A DNA stretch of 64,000 bases, from NCBI GenBank assembly GCA_973895155.1, contig OZ316893.1:23188001-23252000 (forward strand). Reading direction: 5' to 3'. The translations under genes were made by a program, and so were the position numbers. Shown in pieces: positions 23,300 to 40,000 of this stretch. Each line of letters begins with the position of its first letter. Positions within the stretch are counted from its first letter, which is position 1. This DNA comes from Marsupella aquatica (Eukaryota; Marchantiophyta). The notes under the pieces were generated by a model, which was not told the origin of the DNA, ran no database searches, and saw nothing but the letters and a program-made list of their open reading frames with translations.

Positions 23300-23866
23300 C
23301 AGGCTTTTCCATCGATTCCAGGCTTTGCAACGCTTCGCTGGAGTGCGAGGGGTTCTGCGTGGACGACTACGGTAGCTTCGTGGGCACTGAGGGGCGGCGA
23401 GTCGGGGATCCATTGTGCCTGCGTTGCTTTGAAAAATCAGTCGTTCATTCCTTGCTTCGGTACGTGAGTAGCTCGCTCGACATTGTTGCGCTTCGGCTCT
23501 CGCTTTCATTTAGGCCCGATGTTGTCAATGGCATGTCGTCGTGGTGTGAGGCAGTCGCATAGTGTTGGGTCGTGTTGCAGGTAGTGTATTGTTTTGTTTC
23601 CGTGCGCTTCGTCCTACGCTAGCAAGCAATTTATTGTGAGGAGGTCTGGGCCGAATCGTGTGAACTGTGACTGAGAGGACCAGAGCCTTCAGTTTGGATG
23701 GATTCTTGTTAGAATTCTGTTTCTTTCAGCTCAGCTCTCTCATTTCTCTGCGAATTTTTTTCTTTGGGCTTTCAGGCGTCGTTGGGATTCCGTCATTAAG
23801 CTGGGGAAGGAGACTTTACAGTCTGTGGAGGAGGCCCCGCCGCAGCAGCAGCAGCAGAGGGTGAAC
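22940..23866 (+). other. ACL5 5' leader with a probable intron
   Basis: No ATG occurs from about 22921 to 23466, nor from 23776 to the start codon at 23867. All upstream ATGs (for example 'caatggcatgtcg' near 23530 and 'ttggatgg' near 23697) lie between a good donor (gtgagt at 23464, or gtacgt at 23460) and a good acceptor (gggctttcag ending at 23775). The simplest reading is a leader intron of about 310 bp whose removal gives an ATG-free leader of about 600 nt. Confidence 0.5.
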
Positions 23867-28126
<4,260 letters not shown>

Positions 28127-29271
28127 GTAGAAGAGGGTCTGACAGAGAGACAGCAGCATTTTGTACAATGAATGAGGTTTTCAAGGGTGCACCGAAATCT
28201 TCTCGAGGGGGCATATGCGCGGGGAGTTCATCGTGGTCCTAATCATCATCCTCCTCCTCCTCCTCGTGCTGGTGCTGCTAGACTTACTCTGCTGCGAGAA
28301 GTGCGTGCGCCATTTTTTAGAGAGAGAGATCGATCGATTGTATAGACAGAAGAAAGCTATTTAATTTTTGACCCGCTCGGATGAGATTTTTGGCCCTGCC
28401 TTGACCCGCACGCCTTAATGTATCACAGAATCAAGCTTTCGCTGCATCTCCGTTACAGACCACGAAAATCAAGTTTTCTCCTCATCTCTCCTTCTGTGAA
28501 CAAACCAACCATGCGTCTCAAGTACTTGCTTTCAATTGCCCTGTCAGCTATCTGTGAACCTTAGTCTTTTCATCATCTGTCATCCTTTTTGAGACGAGGG
28601 CAATGCAAGCAACCATCCAGGTCCAGACCTGTCACAGTTCAATGCCAGCAATTCAAGCGATGCAGCAATCATCCAGGTCCGTGCCTGTCACAGTTCTGGC
28701 TGGCTGTCATGGCTGCAAAGGCTCTGCTGCTCTGTGGGCCTTTTGGCTCTCTTGACCCTTCCTGTCTAGTGAGTGGAGTGGGCATAGACAAGTACATGCA
28801 TTTTGTGAGAGATTGGTTCCATAAGTATCCGGCAGGCAAAGTCTTCAGCGATTTTGTTCAATGTCCGGTTGTAAGTAACAAAAAATTAGGCATATACGGT
28901 AACGGCAGCAAAGCAGAAGCGTAACGGGGCAGCTTGTGCTTTTCCATCATCGACTTGCGTCCCATTTTGATAATAAAGATTCGCAAATTCCAGCCACTGG
29001 TGAGACATTGAGGTTGTCACCATGCATTGACGTCCTCAAAGCACCCATTAACGGTCGAGTGTTATACACTTCCCAGTCATGCTCTTGACTTATCGCTGCT
29101 GGAACCTCTAGAGAATCTCAGGAGTATTTCACTACATGGATCTGGGGTCGTATGTATTTGGAGAATTCAGTACCTTGCTTGTCTCTCAAATCTCGGTCTG
29201 TGATTGATGCTGCTGCCTTCGAAAGTCAGTTGACTAGACGAGGTTGTGCCTCCCTTTCAGAGCTCCACGTG
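28127..29271. other. ACL5 3' flank and intergenic DNA
   Basis: The ACL5 3' untranslated region probably begins here ('ttgtacaatgaatgag' at 28161 could be part of a plant polyadenylation signal). A 35-bp block is duplicated at 28606-28641 and 28661-28695 ('catccaggtcc', 'cctgtcacagttc'). The open frame across it has no recognisable family and is judged noncoding. Confidence 0.45.
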
Positions 29272-29585
29272 GTGAAAACTCGCTTTTGAAGGGGGAGACA
29301 ATGCCGACATTGATCCTCCATGCCGTTGCCATCATGATTGTGGTAGTTCACTTTTCAAGTGGGAGACATTGATCTTTATATGCTGCTGCCATCATTATTG
29401 TGGCAGCTCACTTTTGAAGGGAGAGACAATGATCTTCCATCCTGCTGCCATGATTATTGTGGCAGCTCACTTTTGAAGGGGGGGTTGACATTGATCTGCC
29501 CTGCTGCTGCCATGATTATTGTGGAAACTTCCTTTTTCAAAGGGGGATACATTGATCTGCCATGCTATGATTATTCTGCTGTTCG
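29272..29585. repeat. Minisatellite, about 60-bp units x5
   Basis: Five units, recurring near 29275, 29339, 29398, 29457 and 29519, carry 'tgtggcagctcacttttgaaggg', 'gacattgatct' and 'tgctgccatgattat'. They are noncoding. Confidence 0.8.
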
Positions 29586-30003
29586 CAATGATTGCACCCA
29601 GATTCTAAAGTAAGAAACTGCCTTTCAGCCGCCTCTCTCCTAAAAGCATCGAAACCATCTTTGAACACGGCACTGGATTTATGTCCGTCGCTAAGATTGG
29701 ATGCTACTTTACACATTTCAACCAACCAGGTAATTCCACATGGCCAAGCCTGTAGAGCAAAGCTTCACCAGTTTCACTGAAATATCTGAATAGATAAAGA
29801 ATGCACTAGGTAACCCAACCCCATGGTTCACATAATTTATGGGGAAGGCCAAGGAGCCCAAGACGCGTGAGAATATCACTTTTCCCAACAATGAACTAAT
29901 ATAGATGAGTTAGTGCTCTCTACCTCTTGGGCAATTGCAATCAACTGGCCTGAGTGCCCAAGCTCTGCTTATGAATAAATGGTGAGTGTTGCAGGGTGGA
30001 ACC

Positions 30004-30515
30004 ACAACTGTCCCGGTCTAGAGGTTTCACACTAGATGTAGGCCCAAATCCATGCTATTAATCCCATTTTAATAGAAAACTAGCATCCAGCTCCCCCCCA
30101 ACTGTACTAGCTCCCAGAGTCACCCTCTAGAGACTTTCCTTTAGATGTAGGCCCTTATCCTAGCTTTAGATTGCATTTTATTTGATAGTGGCATCCATTT
30201 GCACCCACAACCCTACTTGCGCCCTGAGTCATGGCCTAGAGGTTTCACTCTAAATGTAGGCCTTATCCTAACTTTTATTAGATAGTGGCATCCAATTGCC
30301 ACCCACAACCGTACTTGCGCGCCCCAGAGTCATGGCATGGAGGTTTCACTCTAGATGTAGGCCTTATCCTAGCTTTGGATTGCATTTTGTTAGATTAACT
30401 AACACCCAATTCCACCCGCAGTACTTGTGCCCCAGAGTCACGGTCTAGAGGCTTCATTCTAGATGCAGACCTTTATACTAGCTTTTGATCACACTTTATT
30501 AGATAAATTAGCATC
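30004..30515. repeat. Degenerate tandem array, about 105-bp units x5
   Basis: Five units centre on 'tctagaggtttcactctagatgtaggcc' near 30017, 30121, 30230, 30333 and 30440. Each is followed by 'ttatcctagctttggatt' and 'agcatcca'. The units have diverged and show no coding constraint. Confidence 0.8.
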
Positions 30516-31635
30516 CTTGAATTCTAGAGTGTGTGAAGGCAAGAGGCAAGGCAGCCAAAAATGACCAAACCACTATTTTTTCCTTTCCTTTTCTTTTCCC
30601 CGCCCCATCCTGGCTGGCACATAGTCAAGCCTGTTCAGAAATGGGAAGCATTTTTCAGAAAGGCTTTTGGCAAAACTGACAGAAAACCATTTTAGCACAT
30701 CTGATGGCCTACATTGGTTTCCAACCTTTTTTAATTAGTATATGCCAAAATCACATTTACAAAAATTAGACTTGAAGAATCCTTTTTTATTAATTAGGAA
30801 ATCTCACTGTCCACACTTTATTTAAAAGGGCCAACAAAGTACAATAGAGGAAAGGAAAATAGGTCCACTGACAGAGGACAACATAAAACACAAAAGAAGA
30901 GGGAAAATGCAAACTCCAAGCTAAGCAAATGGAGGGTGGAAAATAGACCACTAAAATGAGTGTGAATAGCCAATGGTACACATCTATTCAATAATTTGAC
31001 TAAATGGTTTATGTTATTAAATTTTGTTTCTAGGGTTTGAATTGGTCTAAGTTGTTCATACCACTATTTTCTTAGGTTTCCATTGGTCCTCCCTAGACAT
31101 TTTTGTCCTGCTCGTTTGTTGTGCTTTTCTGGCACTTGTTCAGTAAATTTGTTCTTCCACTCATTTCTTTACAATCCAAACCAAATCACATACAAAGAGA
31201 AATGTAAATATGCACATTTCATACACTGCAATATGACTGTTTTTCACCTTTGTGTAAAGACAGTCCAGATTGTCACTTCTTCCAAATTGATCAATTGCAG
31301 TTACAACACACAGAATGAAGGAAGAAGAACGTTTCAGCCCATTGAATCAAGAGCCAAGAATGTCAAAGAAATTGAATCATAAAAACATTGTTTGCTGAAA
31401 GGAGAGAAAGGAGAGCCACCCGCAAAAGACAAAGCTTATGGTTGATTATTGCCTCACATTGGTTTTTTGAACAAAGTGATCAAGTATGGCTTTGAAGCAC
31501 GCCCTCTGTGAAGGAGTTGAGCATTTGCAAGCTTCAGGATCTTTAATCCACCATTGGTGCCGAATCCAGTGTTCTAGGTGTGAGCTTTTTTTGAGCTTTC
31601 AATGTTGCATCCTATTGGGTTGGTGAGGAGGAGGG
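30516..31635. other. Upstream region of the dynein gene
   Basis: AT-rich, with no supportable gene. The promoter and 5' leader of the dynein gene should lie in the right part. I could not identify a convincing TATA box or start site. Confidence 0.4.
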
Positions 31636-34600
31636 ATGGCAGACAACAGTGGTGTGCAATCTGCCGCTGGTGGTGGACAATCTCCTCCTGCTGGCACACC
31701 AGCAAGTGATGATGGACAATATCCTTCTCCCACAACAACAGGACCGTTTACTGGTGACCAATTCTTGCTAAAACGTCAAAAGAAGTAGTCAATTGATTAA
31801 TTCTGCATTTTGTTGAAAAGCAAAACATGAAAGTCCATCAACCCTAAAAGTTAATGACATTTCACCAAATTCTTAGCTGAAGTACTAAAAGAAGATGTCA
31901 ATTCGGTATTGAATTCTGCATTAGGCTGAGCAGCAAGACACGGAAACTCCCTCAACCCTAAAAGCTAAAAATATCCCAACAGACCTGAAACTTCAGCCCA
32001 AGCCACATTAAAAGAACAAAAGATCTCACTTGCATTTAAAGTCACTTGACCACCTTAACTAGAAAGAGCTAACAATATATTTCCAACAAGGATAGTACAC
32101 AATTTCCCGCCCTCAAAGGTGTTCTGTCTACCACTGCAGACCTTGGACAACCTTCGACAGCACAGGAAGCTGTTCCACAAGAGATTCTTGATGAAATTGC
32201 AGCAGGAGTAATTGCCCCCAAATCAATTCCTCAGGAATGGATTGGAGATGTACGGGCAGAGTGGCTCAGGGAGAAAGTGTGTGTTGGACTTGACATTACT
32301 CGGGATGTGTTTGATACTGTGTTCAATGAGGATTTGGGAGTCCAGAGCCTGACATTGTTTCTAGATAAATTCCAACCCTCCATATATTTCTATCTGGACG
32401 CACGGTCCGAACCTTTGGTTACCAAAATTCCCATCTTTGTTAAATTTACCCAGGAGGAAAAAGCTCAGCGGAAGCAGGCCAGAAAGGAAGCATGGGCTGC
32501 TGCTCGAGCAAAGTTTGAGGAGGATTTAACAGCCAAAGCAGCTGAGGATGAAGCTAATGGGATACCTCCACCTCTGGAGCCACCGGTGTTTGTCCCAGAC
32601 CCAGAGCCTCCAGCTGATTCTGAACAAGAAAGAGGGGTTTGGGAGGTGAAGGATGTTCATAGCATCAGATACTTCCAAGTCTTGTGTGCCTCTGTTGGGC
32701 CCCTGCCTGATGACGCTCTCAATAGGTCCCTTATGTATATTATCAACATCTCCAAAGACTCAGATCAGTTGAATTATGAGAAGATGCACTGCAAATTGGA
32801 GTTTGGAGTGTTGCCTTGTGGTCCATCTCTGGGTGCCTTGGAGCAGGTATCATCTTTCAACCTCCCGCTATGTGCTCATTACTAGTATTTTGTTGTGAGC
32901 ATGATGCCAGAACTGTTACCAGTGTAGATGAGCTCCACACTAGGCAAATGGTCAAGTTAGAGTTCATATCCCATTGTGCACCACAGGGTTTAGTGTCTCA
33001 AGGGGGCAATGACTATTTATCTCACTTCTTGTGTATTCTATAGAGTGAACGCACCTTATATCCCTACCCTTGCAAAGGTAAATAATCTGGTGCACACATA
33101 ATGAAGTACACGACTTGAGGAACTCGAATGGAAGCAAGGTAATGCACTTTATATTGGTATCCCTTTCGGAAATAAATGATCTGCTGCACAAGGAACGGAT
33201 TTATTCAAGATGAAGGAAGTGGGTCAGAGGTGATAGTTACCCAAAAGGGGGCTGCCATATGAGGCTTGACCTTAAAAACATTCATGTACTGTTCAACATT
33301 GCAATTTGTCAGTTGTCTGATCTTGGTGTAGGATTTCCAGATAGAAAAATGGTAAATTTTGTCACACAATTCTTCACAATTCGCTTGTTGATGAGTAAAG
33401 CTTAGGCCCAGGTATCCTAAAGTTGTCAGGGGACTTGCGTTAACATATTGGCAAGTGCATCTCTTGATCCACCTAACAGAAAGAACTCCCGGGTGGTTCG
33501 CAGTTGCTGTTTCATTTGTTCATGCCAATTCTTGCCCACGAGGGTGTAAACACTGGGTCCAAGTTCTGGTGTACAGAAGAGACTCACATGATGGAACAAG
33601 TTGGCAATGAGCTACTCAGCAACATGCAAAGGTTTCTGTCACAGGTCGGTAACATTGGTGAAAATCCCATCCAAACTGCACAACCATTTTTTGGACTTGA
33701 TTGGACAATATATCCTAGGACTCAAGGCACCATTTTTTGGACTTGATTCAAACCTAGGACTCAAGGCACCATTGGCAATGTGCACATGCATGGCAATGCC
33801 AAACCACATTCTCTATCAAAGTTTTGGAACTGAGATTCCACAGCTAGTTATCGTATACCACTTGTTTGTGAGCAGGTAACAATTGCCCAACAGCACCTCC
33901 TTGAAGATACTCAACTGGTTATCCCAAGTCTCTCTGCAGATTGTCTGGACAAAGCAGATATTGACTACGAGCTCATACTTCAGGTTGAAGGACTTTCAAA
34001 TTTCAAATAAGTTGCGGTTGACTTCATTGGGAGCACGGATAATTGATTAAACATAACAATGTTCTCCTATGCTCTTCAATGTGTTTAATATCAAAATCTT
34101 GGGATTATTTAATTAATAGTTTGGCTTCATAAAAGATGAATTGTTCTTACAAAGGTTCTTTTGGTGGAAATCAATGCAGTTGGAAAGTCTCCTTGCCGAC
34201 TGGATCCCTGTTGTGATACATGCGATTGAGACTGAAGGTGTTAAAGTAGGATACAATTTTCTTCCTCCATTGAAAATCTTGGTCCCAGCAACACAGAGAA
34301 CTGTAGGTGATTTTTGAGAATTGGGAACCCTCGTTGGGCATATAAATTTAAATATATACCCCTTCTGGCACATAAGTCATGGATTCTATCAGCTAGGACT
34401 GTTACCCGCTAGGATGGTGAATAGCACAAACTATGTTTCCAAGATGAATTGAATGTGTTCATATTCCAGGTTCCTCCTGGAAGAAGCCCGTTGGCTGAAA
34501 CACAATTTTGGCGTGATCGAACCAATGCTTTGAGCAGCCTCTATGAGCAACTGAATTCACACAAGGCTAAGAGGATGCTTGCACTCTTAGAAGTGGGAAG

Positions 34601-37071
34601 TAGCAATGCAAATCTCCTTGCCAGCTACAGAAGTCAGGTCATATGCTCCCTCTGCTCCCTCTAAATCCTGTAAAATTATTATGATAGTGAGAATGCTGTA
34701 GCTTTAATAGAGCATATTGTTTTCTAACAACTTCAGGGGCCCGTGCAAATAGCATGGGCCTTCAAGGATTTTATTAATTCTTGTTTTAAAGCTTCTTAGC
34801 TATGCCCCGCCCAAAAGCCTATAGGGGTGTGAGCAATGGGTGGTCTTACATACTTTTGTGAAAAACCAAGAACACGGGTGCAGTTTTGAACCATTTTTCT
34901 CGGAAAAATAAATAGTTCCTCAAGTGCCCAAAACCAACTTGCAATGTATTTACATATCAACCTTTTCAGAGGGGTCATTGTTCCCAACTGCAAATGTGGG
35001 AATGCAGTTTACAGAACTTTCCAAGTTGTTTCTTGAGGCGAAAGACAACGTCAAGTTTCTGACCACTCTGGAGAGACATTTCAAGGTTTGTACGATTGAG
35101 TGGAAATATGATTCATTCGCCCCTTCTTTACATACAAAAAATGGCCCAAATTCTGAGCAGAAAGTTGAAGGAATTCTTTGGCGCTTCGAGAAACTAGAGG
35201 AAGTCAGAAGTTTTTACTCTAATCTGGGCTACCCTTTCAAAACGACCGAAAGGTTTGAACTACATTGACATTCCTGTGCTTGAATATATACTCCAGGATT
35301 CAAGCATTCCTGTGCTTGAATCCTGGAGTATATAGATCAATTTTTTTTCCCACTCACATTATAGTATGTAACCATATGTACCTGGGAGAGAGAATGCAAC
35401 AGGATCGACTGGAATAGATGTGTTATTGTCATTGGTGTTTGATTGATTGATAAAGGTGAACTGTCTGCATAGACAATCTGTACTGGAGCAATGCCAAGAG
35501 TTTTGGAGACAATAAGTCCGATGATGAATGCGTTACGCATGGTTTGGATCATCTCAAGCCATTACTCTGACGACACTCGAATGGGAGCGCTGTTTGAGAG
35601 AATAGCTCACCAGGTACTGTCTAACATCGCCCACTAGCTAGCTCGGAGAATTTGAATGTCGACAAGACTGTGCTGCCTTGCAATGTTTTTTCATAGCTTT
35701 TTTGCCTTTTTTGTAACTTCGGTACAACTGTCCTCATTCTGTTCTGTTGATGTCACTGAAATCTTATCTTCTGGGCAGATTGCGGAGAGGGTTTCGGAAG
35801 AGACAGATTTCAGAACAATTTTTAAAGTAGAACCGTCCGAAGCAGCTTCGAAGATAGCAACCGGTAAACAAGTATTGGATGCTTGGAGTGAAGTCTACCT
35901 TCAAGTTCGAGAGCGAATTGAAAGCAGCGGTCGGGATCCAAGGTACTTCTGTCTTTGGGTACTCTTTCACCTGCTGGAAGTATCAGCTGTCAAACAATGT
36001 CATAAGTGGTGAATATTTGCCTCACCTCTGCCACAAAGTTTTCGCACTCTAGAGTGTTCCATACGCTCATGGTCCACGAAAGGAATAGAATGACGATGAT
36101 GAATTTTGAGTATCATTTGATTCCGGAATAATTATGTAATCATTAGTTAGACACACTAGACACCTCTGAAATGAGCGCAGGTGGGAGTTTGATCGCAAGA
36201 AATTATTTGAGCGTACAAACTACATGTCAACTGTGTGCGTCGATTTGCTGCGGATTGTGGAGGTTGTGAATGACTTTCTCTATTTTCTGGGGCCGGAATT
36301 GAAAGCTGTCACAGGTGATACGGTTGGAATTGATGCCGTGATCCATGTACGTATGCGTGCCTTTCTTGTACAATTCCCCCCTAGAACTTCAAATGTACTC
36401 AATTAAAAAATGATTGTTTGTATTGAGAGGCGAAGAGTGTGCTTTCCTCATGAAATCATGTCCGCCTCGTTTTCCAAGGCAGAAAGTTCAAGGAATGGTG
36501 GAACCAGTCGAGAATCTTGCTTTTGACGCTTTTGATAAAGCCCATGCTTCACTCTGGTCAGCAACAGTGTTAGCCTTCGACAAGGACAAGGAAAGGGTTG
36601 AGCAGTTGACTAAGGCATTTATTGATAGCTCTTTTAAAAAGCTGCGTAGTGCTGAGGGTATTCTTCGTTTTCCTCTACAAGACATTCTCTGTAGCATTGT
36701 TAATTGTAGACTGTTGTGTTTTCAATCTGAGTCATGTACAGTCGTTTAAGCTGTGCTGGAGAGTCTAATGGTCAGTCGTTGAAAAATGAGTCACTCCGGT
36801 ATGAACAATTGACGAAGAGGGGCCATATTGTGGAAGGGAGAAAAATCTTTGTAATAGGTTCGTAGGTTACTTGAGAAGCATTTCGTTAAGTTGCATGGCA
36901 ATTCTCAACTTAGTGGTTGTACTCATGTGGTTCTCGTGACTGAAATCTGGAAAGTCTGAACGTGAGTGCTTCGAAGGTGCCCTTGAACTCCTGCAAAGCT
37001 TCAAGACAATTAAGAGTGAGGGTGCCATAAACAAGCAGATGTCAGACAAATTCAACGACATTTTAACTCAG
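31636..37071 (+). other. Dynein exons 1-12: N-terminal tail (DHC_N1)
   Basis: Exons: 31636-31784 (candidate; starts [10 protein letters not shown]), 32096-32846, 33504-33644, 33876-33983, 34180-34245, 34470-34637, 35008-35085, 35473-35613, 35779-35942, 36181-36346, 36483-36657, 36977-37071. Exon 2 holds a Lys/Ala-rich helical stretch with a Pro-rich tail (about 32455-32630) not typical of the family. Landmarks of the tail are '[16 protein letters not shown]' (exon 6), '[18 protein letters not shown]' (exon 7) and '[15 protein letters not shown]' (exon 8), in the order seen in other axonemal chains. This part assembles with intermediate chains and the partner heavy chain. Confidence 0.8.
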
Positions 37072-40000
37072 GTGACAGTTTTCTCGTTTATGGCCATTGG
37101 ATACCCATCCAGCTGAACATCTGTCGATGTCTGGCTGCAAAATCATGGAGTCGATTTTAGGAACTTGGGAATAATACCGTCGTCGTTTATTTTTATTTCT
37201 AATCTAAACTTTCCTTCAGTTTGTCATTCGACCTTCGTAGGTGAGATCAGTGTAGATGTTATTTCTCCATAAATTTTAAGCAAACGAGCGGTGATTTATT
37301 AATTCTGACTCAATATGTCAAAACTAAGATGAATTTACTTGATGAATGTTCTCATGTCCAACGGAATAACAAAGCAATTCCTGGCCCCTGCCTGCATTGC
37401 GAAGATCTTCTCGTCGTCATTGTGACCAATACAATCAATGTACCGAACATTGTCCTTTGAACTAGATGTGCTTAGCATTCACAATTTGGTTGGTTGTAGT
37501 TTTGGCTCAAGTAAATGCTTTCTCAATGTCTTTGTAGAGGGCTATAAGACTGTGGGCAGGAGCCTTCTTTTAATTTCAAACTGAATCCTCTGAGTTGACT
37601 GGTTCTCAATCGGATTGCCTAGAAATTCGCAGTTCATAAAAGAGATAGACTATATGAGAGAGATTTTCAAACAAAATATGAATTCTCCACCTACAACACG
37701 TAATCAGGTATATGGAATCCTCATTGCCAGTTTTGAAGCTGACGTTAAAATCCTTATCTTCAAATGTTACTGTTGATGTATTAACTATCTTAATAATGAA
37801 GGTCTGTGTCTACTCTATAACATCCTTGCTATTTATTTTTGAGTCACTTTTTATCCCTCTGTCCTTTGGGCCTCATGGAATGTTAACTAAAGTCCTTCAT
37901 TTTCGTTCACATTAGTCTGCACGAGGGCAAAGCTGTGAAAATATTTTATAGATCATTCTAAGAGTTGACTTATCCCGTCATTGAAGAAAACTTAAGCATT
38001 CAATAGAGAGAAATTATTAATTATTCATATTTTGAGGATGCAGCCGCCTGTTGCTGGCTCAATAAACTGGGCCCGGTCCTTATTTGCCCGTATAAGAAAG
38101 ACTATGCGTTCGTTCAAGACAAGGGGTAGTGACATGATGAAGCATGCTGCTGCCTCAGAGGTATCTACTCCTTTCAACATGCAAGTGTTGCATTTTGGAA
38201 GTAAATGGAAAATGCCGTTAGACTACATTATTCTTTGTCTCTAGACAGGAAAGTTCCAAACCAAGAATACTGAAACGCAAATCAATTGCCGCGAAAGTTT
38301 CCTTGTGTGATGATTTCAAATGATTGGACTCAGACCCAACTTGGTCTATATTTAGGTATGATGAAGGCGTGATAAATTTTCATGTGCAGATGGACATTCA
38401 ATACCGTGCTCTTGCAAAGCAAATGCTAATTTTTGAGAAACAATGGATCTCACAATGGGTTCAAAATGTCAACCAGCAGACAACATTCTACCTCAAGCAG
38501 GTACATTTCTGAGTATGCGTGGCCCTGTTGAGCTTTTAAACAGAGTTTGTACAGCATAGTAAGAATATCTACTTATAGAACTCTCTAGTCGTAGAGAATC
38601 ACACTGGCCCTCTTGTAAACACCAGAAAGTTTACGGGTGCGACAAGAGTCTCAAAAGGAAGAATTCCTAGATATAAAAGTGAACTTATTACTTAGTGTTT
38701 CTGGCAATTTGGAAGTTGTTATTCTAGATTTTTGTTAACATGATATCTAAGATGTTCCTTCTGTATGGCAGACGATTATCCACAATGTCGGCAATACCAT
38801 AATAGAGGTGAATTTTCACTGTCATTTGGCACAAATCATTAGAGAGACCAAATATCTTGATGCAATGGGATTTCATGTCCCCGAATATCCGTTGACCGTG
38901 ACGCTCCAAGCAGACCGATATCAAAGCAACATTGAAAGCTTGCAGAATATGTTAGAGGTATGTTGTTGTCAACGGCAATATAAATCTGTTCACTTTTGTA
39001 GGATACAAGATCAGCCAAATAATTCATTTCAAGAAAGTCTTCCCAGCATTGACTTTGAGCGGGTTTTAGTCTCCACAAGGACTTTGGAATTTTATAAACT
39101 ACCAGAAAGGGTCAGACTAGTATCTAATTGAATCGATCCGAATATTCAGGTCGTCAAAACTTCTGTCAGGATGGTGATGATTTATTAATCTGATCTGCAG
39201 CAATATCAAATTGTGTTGAGCATGATGACACCTGTAGAAGCAAAACTGTTGGCAGCTAGGGTGAAGAAGCTGCATCATGTGTTGGATCCAGGTTTCTCGC
39301 ATCTCAACTGGAATGCGCTTGGTATACCAGATTTTGTGGGAAATTGCACAAGGGCAATCAACTCCTTTAAAGCCCTCATCTCACAGGTTGGCGGATTGTT
39401 ACGTTTTGATCCCTGTTACGATTATTTATCTTAGTTGAATGTTGTTGTTCGGAGTTAAATGGCCAGTAAGATGAAGGAGATTTCGATGCAGGTCCAAAGC
39501 AATGCAGCAAATATGGAGAATGCAATTGCAAACATTTCAAGAGCAAGGCTTGTTGTGGTCAACCACGTCGTCAAAGAGGGGGAAATCCTCGATTTGTTGG
39601 TTGGGTTCTGTATGCCCTACCTTGTTAAAAATTTAGAGAATGCCTCACTGGTGTTTTCGATTGCTTTGTAAGTATTCTACATCTTATCGTCGCAATTAAA
39701 GCATGAAATCCCAACCGAAGTTTCATTCCTGCAAGCAGGAATTTTATGAGCATTTTGAAAACGAGCGACAAATTGTAGTCGATGGTGCCCTCAAGCAGTA
39801 AGATTTCCTTCACCTCTCTGAGTTACTTTCAAAGGAGTTTGCCCTCGAATCACAGTTAAAATGCAGAAGTTCATTTGTTTTACGAGAGCTACCTTGTTTA
39901 ACTTTCCACGTTATCTTCGAATCAGTCATGGTCATTCGCATGCCTTTTCTGTAGGGTAAAAGCTAACGTTTGGTATCTAGAGAATTTCGTAACCTTTTGA

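Noticed and set aside
22492-23562. Several overlapping open frames in the ACL5 promoter and leader
   Set aside because: They follow C/T-rich and pentamer repeats, lie in different frames, have no conserved domain, and coincide with the predicted promoter and untranslated leader.
23825-23866. Upstream extension of ACL5 starting at a GTG (V-E-E-A-P-P-Q..)
   Set aside because: The codon at 23825 is GTG, not ATG. The first in-frame ATG is 23867, which fits a nuclear plant gene.
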